This document shows positions 1 through 6,614 of a stretch of 11,134 nt of DNA, piece by piece. A program made the translations under genes and the position numbers. The DNA lies in contig CAMYIQ010000099.1 in the NCBI GenBank assembly GCA_947258465.1, positions 1-11,134 on the forward strand. The letters are read 5' to 3'. The notes beneath the pieces are model-generated. The model made no database searches, was not told where the DNA came from, and saw nothing but the letters and a program-made list of their open reading frames with translations. The DNA comes from an uncultured Erythrobacter sp. Its GTDB lineage: Bacteria; Pseudomonadota; Alphaproteobacteria; Sphingomonadales; Sphingomonadaceae. The number at the start of each line of letters is the position of its first letter. Within the stretch, counting starts at the first letter, position 1.

Positions 1-1
1 C

Positions 2-460
2 CCTCGCCCGGAAGAACTCGCAGGCGAATGGCGGCTGATCGGCGTGACACGCTATCTGGAAGGCAATGGCTGGGCCGGCATCGGACTGACCGATGTGCCG
101 GGTCGCGTCGTCCTCACCGATACGAAGGTCAGCTACACACGCTGTCCGCAATATGATTTCGGGTATCGCTATACCGAAGAAGGTCGGTTGCTGAAAACCT
201 CCGGACCGGCAGTTCCCGCTACCCCCACCTCCTGCGCAGAGCTTTCGGAACCGCAGCGCGGTTCGGCCGATATGCCGACCCAGTGGGATGCCATGAGCGT
301 GCTGCATGCAAGCCCGCTGATCGAATGGGCCGGTGAGGAAGAGATTCTCCTGTCGACCGATCGCATCGGGCTGGTCCTTTCCCGTGCCCCCTGCCGGAGG
401 ATCGAGCAGCCCGACGACCACTCGGAAACGAACGAGGTCGATTGCGCGTCGCCGCGTTAG
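2..460 (+). CDS. META/HslJ-like hypothetical protein, 5' end outside window
   Basis: The frame is open from base 2, so the gene begins left of the window; an internal GTG at 44 is probably not the real start, because the residues before it (ELAGEWRLIGV) already look like the first strand of a META/HslJ-type beta domain. About 152 residues are visible. The pattern fits a small beta-rich META-like fold: a GEW opening, a central stretch with CPQYDFGYRY, a mid-protein cysteine (TSCAEL), and a late hydrophobic strand with ILLSTDRIGLVLSR. Four cysteines are spread over the visible part, which would suit an exported protein, but any signal peptide is out of view. The gene ends in TAG at 458-460 and converges on the extensin-like gene, the two stop codons overlapping. 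The family assignment is by pattern only and no enzymatic role can be inferred. That the gene is real is fairly sure; its function is unknown. Confidence 0.6.
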   Translation, partial: PRPEELAGEWRLIGVTRYLEGNGWAGIGLTDVPGRVVLTDTKVSYTRCPQYDFGYRYTEEGRLLKTSGPAVPATPTSCAELSEPQRGSADMPTQWDAMSVLHASPLIEWAGEEEILLSTDRIGLVLSRAPCRRIEQPDDHSETNEVDCASPR

Positions 461-1182
461 CGGCAAACACCCCGCCATCGCCGGCTCATGTCGAGATGGA
501 AGTGATTGGCATGCGCGGCATTGTAGTCCGGCGACAGGACCGTTGCGAAGCTTTCGCAAGCGCCGTCTCTCACGACCCGGAGAAATCGTGCTTTCTCGCC
601 CTCGCCCGGCCAGTCGCGCAGCACATCGATACGCGTACCGTTCTCGAGAACAAATCCGGCAATGTCGATGGCATTGGCGGTCGCGTGCTCACTCCACGGA
701 CCGGTGTCACGGCCATAGAGCCGACGGCAGGAATAGGCTCCAAGATGCTCTATCCGGGCAATTTTCGATCCGAAAATTTCCATTGCCGAAGAGTTCAGAA
801 CGTCCCGCTCCCACAATAGCAGAGCAATCGATGCAGGGCAGGTCACAGGCGGGGGGCGCGGTGAGAGGGGAAGACTGTTCAGCCGGATGCGGTCTTCGCG
901 TCGGCAGGCTCCCTCGCCGGTCGGTTCGAGCACGTCATGCGCGATTTCACTGCGGTCCAGCACGCCACGGCATTCGGCCATATCGTCACGCAGGGCGAAC
1001 AGCTTCGTCTCGGTCGCCCAGCCCACCGGATCGCGCAGGTCGAGCGGCGCCCATGGATTGTGTTCGGGATGTTCGGCCAGCCACGTCCGCCCCGTCAGCA
1101 ACAGGCCGATTGCGATAAGCACCAACACCGCCCGCCGGTCGCCGGTGAATTCGCCGATGCGGCGCGATATCCTCGTTTTCAC
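457..1182 (-). CDS. Extensin-like C-terminal domain protein (M15-type metallopeptidase fold)
   Basis: A 241-residue protein with a basic N-terminus, one membrane segment at about residues 18-32 (a signal anchor or uncleaved signal) and an extensin-like_C domain from about residue 65 to the end. The domain carries the signature that links this family to zinc D,D-/L,D-peptidases of the M15 type: SEHATANAID (S164, H166, D173) and, near the C-terminus, HANHFHLD (H227, H229). These are the likely metal ligands. Six cysteines (71, 93, 115, 152, 209, 240) suggest disulfides and a periplasmic location. A role in cell-wall peptide processing is inferred from the fold, not shown. The start is GTG, chosen because it overlaps the stop of the small upstream ORF (GTGA); no strong Shine-Dalgarno precedes it. 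It is the last gene of the minus-strand run that contains dnaE2. Family call is confident; substrate is unknown. Confidence 0.88.
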   Translation of the reverse strand: MKTRISRRIGEFTGDRRAVLVLIAIGLLLTGRTWLAEHPEHNPWAPLDLRDPVGWATETKLFALRDDMAECRGVLDRSEIAHDVLEPTGEGACRREDRIRLNSLPLSPRPPPVTCPASIALLLWERDVLNSSAMEIFGSKIARIEHLGAYSCRRLYGRDTGPWSEHATANAIDIAGFVLENGTRIDVLRDWPGEGEKARFLRVVRDGACESFATVLSPDYNAAHANHFHLDMSRRWRGVCR

Positions 1183-1313
1183 AGAATGGTGCCGTGTAGT
1201 TGCAGGACTGCAAACACCGACAGGACGGGGCCGATCGCGCCGACACTGTGGTCAATCCTTTGGCGGGTCGCAGCGCAGTTCATCGGGCGGGCAGGCGTTT
1301 CGGTATCGATCAT
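1179..1313 (-). CDS. Possible 44-residue small protein between dnaE2 and the extensin-like gene
   Basis: This short ORF fills most of the 141-bp gap after dnaE2. Three things favour it: the ATG is preceded by AGGA eight bases upstream (overlapping the dnaE2 TAG stop); its TGA stop overlaps the GTG start of the extensin-like gene as GTGA, a common arrangement for translational coupling; and it fills the gap almost exactly. The product starts MIDTETPARPMN and its C-terminal half (VGAIGPVLSVFAVLQL) is mildly hydrophobic, perhaps a short membrane-associated helix. I recognise no family. It could equally be a leader that only delivers ribosomes to the next gene, or chance in a GC-rich gap. Confidence 0.35.
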   Translation of the reverse strand: MIDTETPARPMNCAATRQRIDHSVGAIGPVLSVFAVLQLHGTIL

Positions 1314-1323
1314 CGGGCGCGTC

Positions 1324-4300
1324 CTAATGAAAGTCGCGGCTCGGGGGAATGATCCGCACATCGCGCGGGTGCCCCCCATGCCACCCGCATTCCCGATTGC
1401 CGGGCGCAGGCTCCTGCCAGGGTTCGACGGGCTGATAGGAATCGTCCGCCCCTTTCCCGGATTTGCCGCGCGGATTGAACTTGTCTGGCAAGGGCGATGT
1501 GACGTGATCGGCGCGCGCAACAGGTGCATTCAGCATATCATCCGACAGGCGATATAGCTGGTGCGTCGCATCCTCCATATGATGCGCTATCACGTGTATG
1601 ACCTCATCGTCATATTCCACCCGCCCGCGCACTTCCATCAGGCGTGACCCCATCACGACACGGCGCTGTTTTTCCTTGAGATCCGGCCAGACGACCAGAT
1701 TGATGACCCCGGTCTCGTCCTCCAGCGTGATGAAGCACACGCCCTTCGCGCTGCCCGGGCGCTGACGGATCAGTACCACGCCCGAGACATGGACCATGGA
1801 CCGGAATTTGCGCGTGCGCAGATCGCAAGCGCGCACAAATCCGCGTTCGGCCAGGCCAGCCCGCAGAAAGGCCATCGGATGTGCCTTCAGGCTGAGGCGC
1901 GTGGTCTGGTAATCCGTCACGACCTCCTCGCTCAGCGGCATCTGTGGAAGCTGTGTGGGGGAAACCTCGCCGCCTTCGTCGCGCGCCGCCGCTGCGGCGA
2001 AAAGCGGCAGGTCCGGCCCGCCGACGATGCTCCTCGCATCCCACAGAGCCTGACGGCGTGACAATTGCAGCGAGCCGAAGCAATCCGCGCTCGCGAGCCG
2101 CTCGATATGCGCCGGGGCGAGACGGGCGCGGTCCCGCAGCGCCGTGACGTCGCCGTAGCGCCCCCGTTCCTCACGCTCGGCAATCAGCCGTGCCGCCACG
2201 GCTTCCGGCAACCCGTCGACCTGTCTGAAGCCGAGACGCAGGGCGATTTGGGTGTCGAGGCGCCCGCTATCTGCCCCAGAATGGGGAGGGGAACCGCGAC
2301 GCGCAGCGGTGGGGTGGAGGGGCACCCCCGATTGTTCAAGACCTCGGCTGCCCAGATCATCTCCACTTGCCCCTCCAGCATGCTGCGCATGGTTCCCCTC
2401 CCCGTGCCGGGGAGGATATTCCTCCAGCGTGCAGTCCCACTGCGACCCATTGACATCGGCAGGCAGCACCGTGACGCCATGCTCTCGCGCATCGCGCACG
2501 ATCTGCGCCGGGGCATAAAAGCCCATCGGCTGCGAATTGAGCAGCGCACAAGCGAAAGCTGTGGGGAAATGGCATTTGAGCCAGCTCGACACATAGACGA
2601 GATGCGCGAAGCTGGCCGCATGGCTCTCGGGAAAACCGTATTCGCCGAAGCCGCGGATCTGGTTGAAGCAGCGCTGCGCGAAGTCGCGATCATAGCCGCG
2701 CGCGACCATCCGCTCGACCATCATGTCCTGCAATTCGTCGACCATGCCGCGGCTGCGGAAAGTTGCCATTGCCTTCCGCAAGCGGTTGGCCTCGGGCGAG
2801 GAGAACTTTGCCGCATCGAGCGCGATCTTCATGGCCTGTTCCTGGAAAATCGGCACGCCCAGCGTGCGCTCGATAATGCTGGAAAGCTCATCCGGCGGGC
2901 CGTGTTCGGGCGATGGGGCGGGAATGACCACTGGTTCCGCCCCGCGCCGGCGCTTGAGATAGGGATGGACCATATCGCCCTGGATCGGCCCGGGCCGCAC
3001 GATGGCGACCTGGATGACAAGATCGTAGAACTCGCGCGGGCGCAGGCGCGGCAGCATGTTCATCTGCGCGCGGCTTTCGACCTGGAATACGCCGAGCGAA
3101 TCGCCCTTGCGCAGCATGGCATAGGTTTCCGGGTCCTCGCGCGGGACGCTGGCCAGGGTCAGCGGGCGATTGTGATGATCTTCAAGCAGGTCGAGACACT
3201 TGCGAATGCAGGTCAGCATGCCGAGTGCGAGAACATCGACCTTGAGGATGCCGAGCGCCTCGATATCGTCCTTGTCCCATTCGATGAAACTGCGTTCGGG
3301 CATGGCCCCATTGCCGATCGGCACAGTCTCGGTCAGCGCGCCCTCGGTAAGGATGAACCCGCCGACATGCTGCGACAAATGGCGCGGCATACCAATCATT
3401 TGTTCGGTCAGTTTGAGGACACGCCGCAGGTGTGGATCGCGCACGTCCATGCCTGTCTCGGCAGCATGTTTGTCGCTGATCTCACGCCCCCACCCGCCCC
3501 ATACGGTCTTGGCCAGCGCGGCGGTGACATCTTCGGTCAGCCCCATCGCCTTGCCCACCTCGCGGATCGCCATGCGCGGCCGGTAATGAATGACGGTGGC
3601 GCACAGGCCCGCCCGGTGACGGCCATATTTGCGATAGATGTACTGGATCACCTCCTCGCGCCGCTCATGCTCGAAATCGACGTCGATATCGGGCGGCTCC
3701 TTGCGCTCCTCGGAGATGAAGCGATCGAACAGCAGCGCATGCTTTGCCGGGTCGACCGAGGTGATGCCGAGGCAGTAGCACACGGCCGAATTGGCTGCGC
3801 TGCCGCGCCCCTGGCACAGGATCGGCGGATCGACCCCGCGCGCATAGTCGACGATATCCTTGATGGTGAGGAAATAGCGCGCGAGGTCGAGCTTGCCGAT
3901 CAGCGCCAGCTCACGCTCCAGCGTCTGGCGCACACTGTCGGACAGACCGCCGGGGTAGCGCCATTGCGCGCCTTTCCACGTCTCGCTTTCGAGGAATTGT
4001 TGCGGGTTCTGACCGTCCGGGTAGATTTCTTCCGGATATTCGTATTGCAGCTCGTCGAGGCTGAAGTTGCAGGCATCGGCCACCGCGCGCGTGGCGGCGA
4101 TGGCGTGGGGCCAGCGTTCGAACAGCTTCACGATCGTTGCGGGCGGCTTCAGATAGCGCTCGCCATTGCCATGGAGCAGGTGCCCGGCGGCAGCGACGGT
4201 AGTCTTGTGCCGGATCGCGGTCATCACATCCTGCAGCGGTCGCTTGTCGGGCGTCGCGTAATGCACGTCGTTGGTGGCGAGGATGGAAAGGCCGTTCGCC

Positions 4301-5055
4301 TTCGCCAGCGCATCGAGCCGCTCGATCCGGGCGATATCGCTGTCGGTGTAGAGGAAGGCCGCAGCGATATGGCGCAGCGTGGGGAGTTGCTGCGCGATGT
4401 GGGGGAGGATGTCGGCCAGACTTCCGTCCATTGTCACCTTCTCCACATCACCCCGCCCCCCGAGCCGGGGTCCCGCTTTTTCCGGTGTCGCGCTCGAAGA
4501 AGAGCGGGCCCCCGGATCAAGTCCGGGATGACAAAAAGGGACTATGTTGCTTTCGACCTCGATCGCAAACTTCGCGCCCAGGTCGCGCGGCGGCAAGAGG
4601 ATCAGTTGCACACCCTCGGCATGTGCGGCCAGCATCGCAAGGCTGATGTCGCACGCTCCTTTCTCCTGCCACTCGCCGTCGAGTGTCTGCATGCGCCCTG
4701 CGCTGATGAGCCTGCACAGCCGCCCATATGCCGCCCGGTCGATCGGATAGGCGAGGAAGTCCAATCCTTCGACGGTTTCCACCCTGCAGCCGATAAGCGG
4801 CTTCAGCTTAAGCGTTTTAGCCTCGGTATGGATGCGCACCACGCCCGCCATGGTGTTGGCATCGGCAATCCCGATCGCATCATAGCCGAGCGCGCGGGCC
4901 TGGAGTACGAGGTCGACCGCATCCGACGCCCCGCGAAGGAAGCTGAAGCAGGAGGCCACGCCGAGTTCCACGAAGGCACCGCGCGGCGGCGCATCTATGC
5001 TTTCCGGATCGAGTTCGATCGTCCGTTTGGGAATCTGGAGGTCGTTGTCGGGCAT
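1324..5055 (-). CDS. dnaE2: Error-prone DNA polymerase DnaE2 (ImuC)
   Basis: C-family DNA polymerase alpha-subunit paralogue that carries out translesion synthesis with ImuA and ImuB after DNA damage. The 1243 residues show the full domain order: PHP domain from about residue 26 (VASCFSFLRGAS, IADANTMAGVVRIH), the palm with PPDIDVDFEHERR near 455 (two catalytic aspartates of the PDIDxDF motif) and KVDVLALG near 604 (third aspartate), a helix-hairpin-helix region after about 940, an OB fold at about 1085-1140 (VHVSGVVLIRQRPGSAKGV), and the family's C-terminal HPRDVRIIPPSRDFH. The ATG follows the udgX TGA after a single base, so the two are co-transcribed. The protein is longer than the usual roughly 1050-1150 residues, largely because of two in-frame repeat-derived stretches: about residues 173-205 in the PHP domain and about 880-935 just before ALRLGFRQVDGL. 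Both lie between conserved blocks and leave the catalytic motifs intact, so the enzyme is probably active. Confidence 0.97.
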   Translation of the reverse strand: MPDNDLQIPKRTIELDPESIDAPPRGAFVELGVASCFSFLRGASDAVDLVLQARALGYDAIGIADANTMAGVVRIHTEAKTLKLKPLIGCRVETVEGLDFLAYPIDRAAYGRLCRLISAGRMQTLDGEWQEKGACDISLAMLAAHAEGVQLILLPPRDLGAKFAIEVESNIVPFCHPGLDPGARSSSSATPEKAGPRLGGRGDVEKVTMDGSLADILPHIAQQLPTLRHIAAAFLYTDSDIARIERLDALAKANGLSILATNDVHYATPDKRPLQDVMTAIRHKTTVAAAGHLLHGNGERYLKPPATIVKLFERWPHAIAATRAVADACNFSLDELQYEYPEEIYPDGQNPQQFLESETWKGAQWRYPGGLSDSVRQTLERELALIGKLDLARYFLTIKDIVDYARGVDPPILCQGRGSAANSAVCYCLGITSVDPAKHALLFDRFISEERKEPPDIDVDFEHERREEVIQYIYRKYGRHRAGLCATVIHYRPRMAIREVGKAMGLTEDVTAALAKTVWGGWGREISDKHAAETGMDVRDPHLRRVLKLTEQMIGMPRHLSQHVGGFILTEGALTETVPIGNGAMPERSFIEWDKDDIEALGILKVDVLALGMLTCIRKCLDLLEDHHNRPLTLASVPREDPETYAMLRKGDSLGVFQVESRAQMNMLPRLRPREFYDLVIQVAIVRPGPIQGDMVHPYLKRRRGAEPVVIPAPSPEHGPPDELSSIIERTLGVPIFQEQAMKIALDAAKFSSPEANRLRKAMATFRSRGMVDELQDMMVERMVARGYDRDFAQRCFNQIRGFGEYGFPESHAASFAHLVYVSSWLKCHFPTAFACALLNSQPMGFYAPAQIVRDAREHGVTVLPADVNGSQWDCTLEEYPPRHGEGNHAQHAGGASGDDLGSRGLEQSGVPLHPTAARRGSPPHSGADSGRLDTQIALRLGFRQVDGLPEAVAARLIAEREERGRYGDVTALRDRARLAPAHIERLASADCFGSLQLSRRQALWDARSIVGGPDLPLFAAAAARDEGGEVSPTQLPQMPLSEEVVTDYQTTRLSLKAHPMAFLRAGLAERGFVRACDLRTRKFRSMVHVSGVVLIRQRPGSAKGVCFITLEDETGVINLVVWPDLKEKQRRVVMGSRLMEVRGRVEYDDEVIHVIAHHMEDATHQLYRLSDDMLNAPVARADHVTSPLPDKFNPRGKSGKGADDSYQPVEPWQEPAPGNRECGWHGGHPRDVRIIPPSRDFH
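2266..2419. repeat. Palindromic CCCCTCCCC-type repeat inside dnaE2
   Basis: A long imperfect inverted repeat. The outer arms at 2274-2295 and 2391-2412 match at 19 of 22 positions (core GGGGAGGGGAACC and its complement). An inner pair shares GCGCAGC and TGGAGGGGCA and their complements. The outer limits given are where normal DnaE2 sequence resumes and are approximate. GGGGAGGGG-bounded palindromes of about 150 bp recur in sphingomonad genomes; that comes from memory. On the minus strand the element is read through without a stop and encodes about 50 residues rich in Gly, His, Pro and Arg (around residues 880-935), ahead of the conserved ALRLGFRQVDGL block. Confidence 0.8.
4446..4537. repeat. 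Palindromic CCCGGACTTGATCCGGG-type repeat inside dnaE2
   Basis: The right part contains a perfect stem CCCGGA-TCAAG-TCCGGG (4511-4527). The left part contains CCCCG...CGGGG (4451-4455 and 4466-4470). The two halves are also complementary to each other: TCCCGCT at 4471-4477 against AGCGGG at 4502-4507, and CATC at 4446 against GATG at 4527-4530. The motif belongs to a very common alphaproteobacterial intergenic repeat that typically translates as FCHPGLDPG, exactly what is read here (dnaE2 residues about 175-183). The element is in frame and free of stops in the dnaE2 direction, adding about 30 residues to the PHP domain. Confidence 0.82.
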
Positions 5056-5056
5056 C

Positions 5057-6523
5057 TCACCCTGAAACCTCCCCGAGCCTTGCCTTCACCGCCGCGAGGT
5101 CGGCATCGAACAGGCGCGCCTGTTCCTCGCGCGCGGGGCCATCGAGACGCAGCAGGTAGGAAGGGTGCGCGGTGACCCAAAGCTCGCTGCCGTCCTCCAG
5201 AGGGATCGGAGCCCCGCGCACTTTCGAAATGCTCACCGTCCTGCCGAGCAGCCCGCGCGCCGCGCTGGCACCCATGGCGAGCACCAGTTTCGGCCGGACG
5301 ATCGCGCGCTCGCTCTCGATCCACCAGCGGCAGGTGTCGATCTCTTTCGCTTGCGGATTTTGATGCAACCGCCGTTTGCCGCCCCGAACGATCTTGGGGA
5401 CATATTTGAAGTGCTTCACCGCATTGGTGAGATAGGCGGAACACCGGTCGATTCCGGCCTGATCAAGATGCTGATCGAGCAACTTTCCGGCAGGCCCGAC
5501 GAAGGGACGGCCCGTCTGGTCCTCATGGTCGCCCGGCTGTTCACCGACGATCATCAGCGCCGCATCGCGCGGCCCCTCGCCCATCACCGCATGATTGTCG
5601 AGCCTGCCGATCGGACACTTGCGGCAGGCATGGATCGCCTTGTCGATCGCCTCGAGCGTATCGGGGCGATCCTCGAATTCGCCGGAGAAAACCGATTTGC
5701 CCTTCTCCACCATCGCCGCCTCGCGGTTCTGCGCGCCCGCGATAAGCTCCGGGATGAGCGCAGCCTCGGGCATGTTCTTCCAGTATTTCTTCGGCATCTC
5801 CTTCAGCATCGCGCCGACCTTCAGCCGCGCGGGGTTGAAGATCGAGGCGTAATAGCTGCGCCAGAGATCCTCCGTAGGGTCGCCTTGCGGCGCATCCGAG
5901 CGCTGCGCGGGCGGGCCTTCGGACATGGTGGCACCATCCCAGTGGAGCGAACCGCGCGGAGTGAGGATCGACCAGCGCATGTTGGAAAAACGCCGCATGA
6001 AGAAGCCTGCATTGGCGCGAAGGATATGATGCTCGGGCTCGAACCAGGCAACGTAGTGCTCGCCTGCCTCTTCCTCTTCGCCGGATTCCACCAGGCGGAA
6101 GCGGACGAAAGCGTGCATCTTGTGACTGTCGCGGCGAACGTTCTTGGCGAGCTCCTCCACTTGCCGCACATCGGTATCGGCCTTGTCTTCCATGATCCGC
6201 GGATTCGCCTGTAGCCGCCACAACAGGCGGTAGAGCAGCGCAAAGCGTTCTGGGTCGGAATGGAGGATCGCATTACGCGCAAGGCTCACGAAACGGCGGT
6301 TGGCGCGCACAGGTTTCGCCTCTGCGGGAGCAACCGGCATATGCCGCTCCCCCTGCGCGAACAGGTCGCCGCTGCCACCCGGTTCCACCCAGGCGATGCG
6401 ATCGGGCGGCACTGCGCACTGCACCAGCGCGCGGGCGTGCTCCCGCCAGAAATCGAAATCGTCCGCCTCGGGCAGATGCACCACATAATAGGTGTCGAGC
6501 CCGGCATGATCGAGCGCGATCAC
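5057..6523 (-). CDS. udgX: UdgX-family uracil-DNA cross-linking protein fused to an N-terminal TIGR03915-like domain
   Basis: A 488-residue two-domain protein. Residues about 1-250 resemble the TIGR03915/DUF4130 DNA-metabolism family encoded beside radical-SAM TIGR03916 genes (LPEADDFDFWREHAR, FALLYRLLWRL, HAFVRFR, HHILRANAGFFMRRFSNMRWSILTP). Residues about 290-485 are a family-4-like uracil-DNA glycosylase with the UdgX hallmarks: GEQPGDHED at 327-335, the KRRLH loop at 383-387 whose histidine (H387) corresponds to the residue that forms the covalent bond to the abasic site, and HPSYLLR at 453-459. A CxxC (300/303) fits an iron-sulfur cluster. I start at GTG 6523 because GGAGG lies five bases upstream and because the 34 residues added by an upstream ATG at 6625 are translated from a palindromic repeat and do not look like protein. 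The gene sits between its radical-SAM partner and dnaE2. Confidence 0.93.
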   Translation of the reverse strand: MIALDHAGLDTYYVVHLPEADDFDFWREHARALVQCAVPPDRIAWVEPGGSGDLFAQGERHMPVAPAEAKPVRANRRFVSLARNAILHSDPERFALLYRLLWRLQANPRIMEDKADTDVRQVEELAKNVRRDSHKMHAFVRFRLVESGEEEEAGEHYVAWFEPEHHILRANAGFFMRRFSNMRWSILTPRGSLHWDGATMSEGPPAQRSDAPQGDPTEDLWRSYYASIFNPARLKVGAMLKEMPKKYWKNMPEAALIPELIAGAQNREAAMVEKGKSVFSGEFEDRPDTLEAIDKAIHACRKCPIGRLDNHAVMGEGPRDAALMIVGEQPGDHEDQTGRPFVGPAGKLLDQHLDQAGIDRCSAYLTNAVKHFKYVPKIVRGGKRRLHQNPQAKEIDTCRWWIESERAIVRPKLVLAMGASAARGLLGRTVSISKVRGAPIPLEDGSELWVTAHPSYLLRLDGPAREEQARLFDADLAAVKARLGEVSG

Positions 6524-6528
6524 AAGCA

Positions 6529-6533
6529 CCTCC
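6529..6533 (-). promoter_or_regulatory. Ribosome binding site that decides the udgX start
   Basis: Minus-strand GGAGG, five bases before GTG at 6523-6521. It is the strongest Shine-Dalgarno match near this gene and argues against the upstream ATG (6625) and the GTG at 6529, which would overlap it. Confidence 0.7.
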
Positions 6534-6596
6534 GTTCGCCTCGAGCGCAGTCGAGAGGCGTTTGTGCAGAGTGTTTCGACTGCGCTCGACACGAAC
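6534..6596. repeat. Twin-hairpin palindromic repeat between the radical-SAM gene and udgX
   Basis: Two arms, 6534-6560 and 6571-6596, share GTTCG-NN-TCGAGCGCAGTCGA in opposite orientation, separated by about ten bases. Each arm also folds on itself through its two TCGA sites plus an outer stem (GCC/GGC in one, GTG/CAC in the other). The outer stems differ between arms yet pair within each. This TCGAGCGCAGTCGA element is a recurrent intergenic repeat in sphingomonads as far as I recall. It occupies most of the 91-bp gap and ends just before the udgX ribosome binding site, so it could affect mRNA stability or partial termination between the two genes. Confidence 0.8.
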
Positions 6597-6614
6597 GACA
6601 GGAAAGAACGAACC

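Noticed and set aside
2274..4530. dnaE2 as a pseudogene broken by repeats
   Set aside because: Both repeats are in frame, no stop or frameshift occurs, and all three catalytic aspartates and the C-terminal motif remain.
2065..5175. Plus-strand open frame of about 1036 codons opposite dnaE2
   Set aside because: It is the complement of a confidently identified polymerase in high-GC DNA, its translation resembles no family and is rich in His, Arg and Ala as expected for an antisense shadow.
6534..6596. CRISPR or transposon end
   Set aside because: There is only one twin-hairpin unit, with no regular spacers, no transposase gene and no target-site duplication visible.
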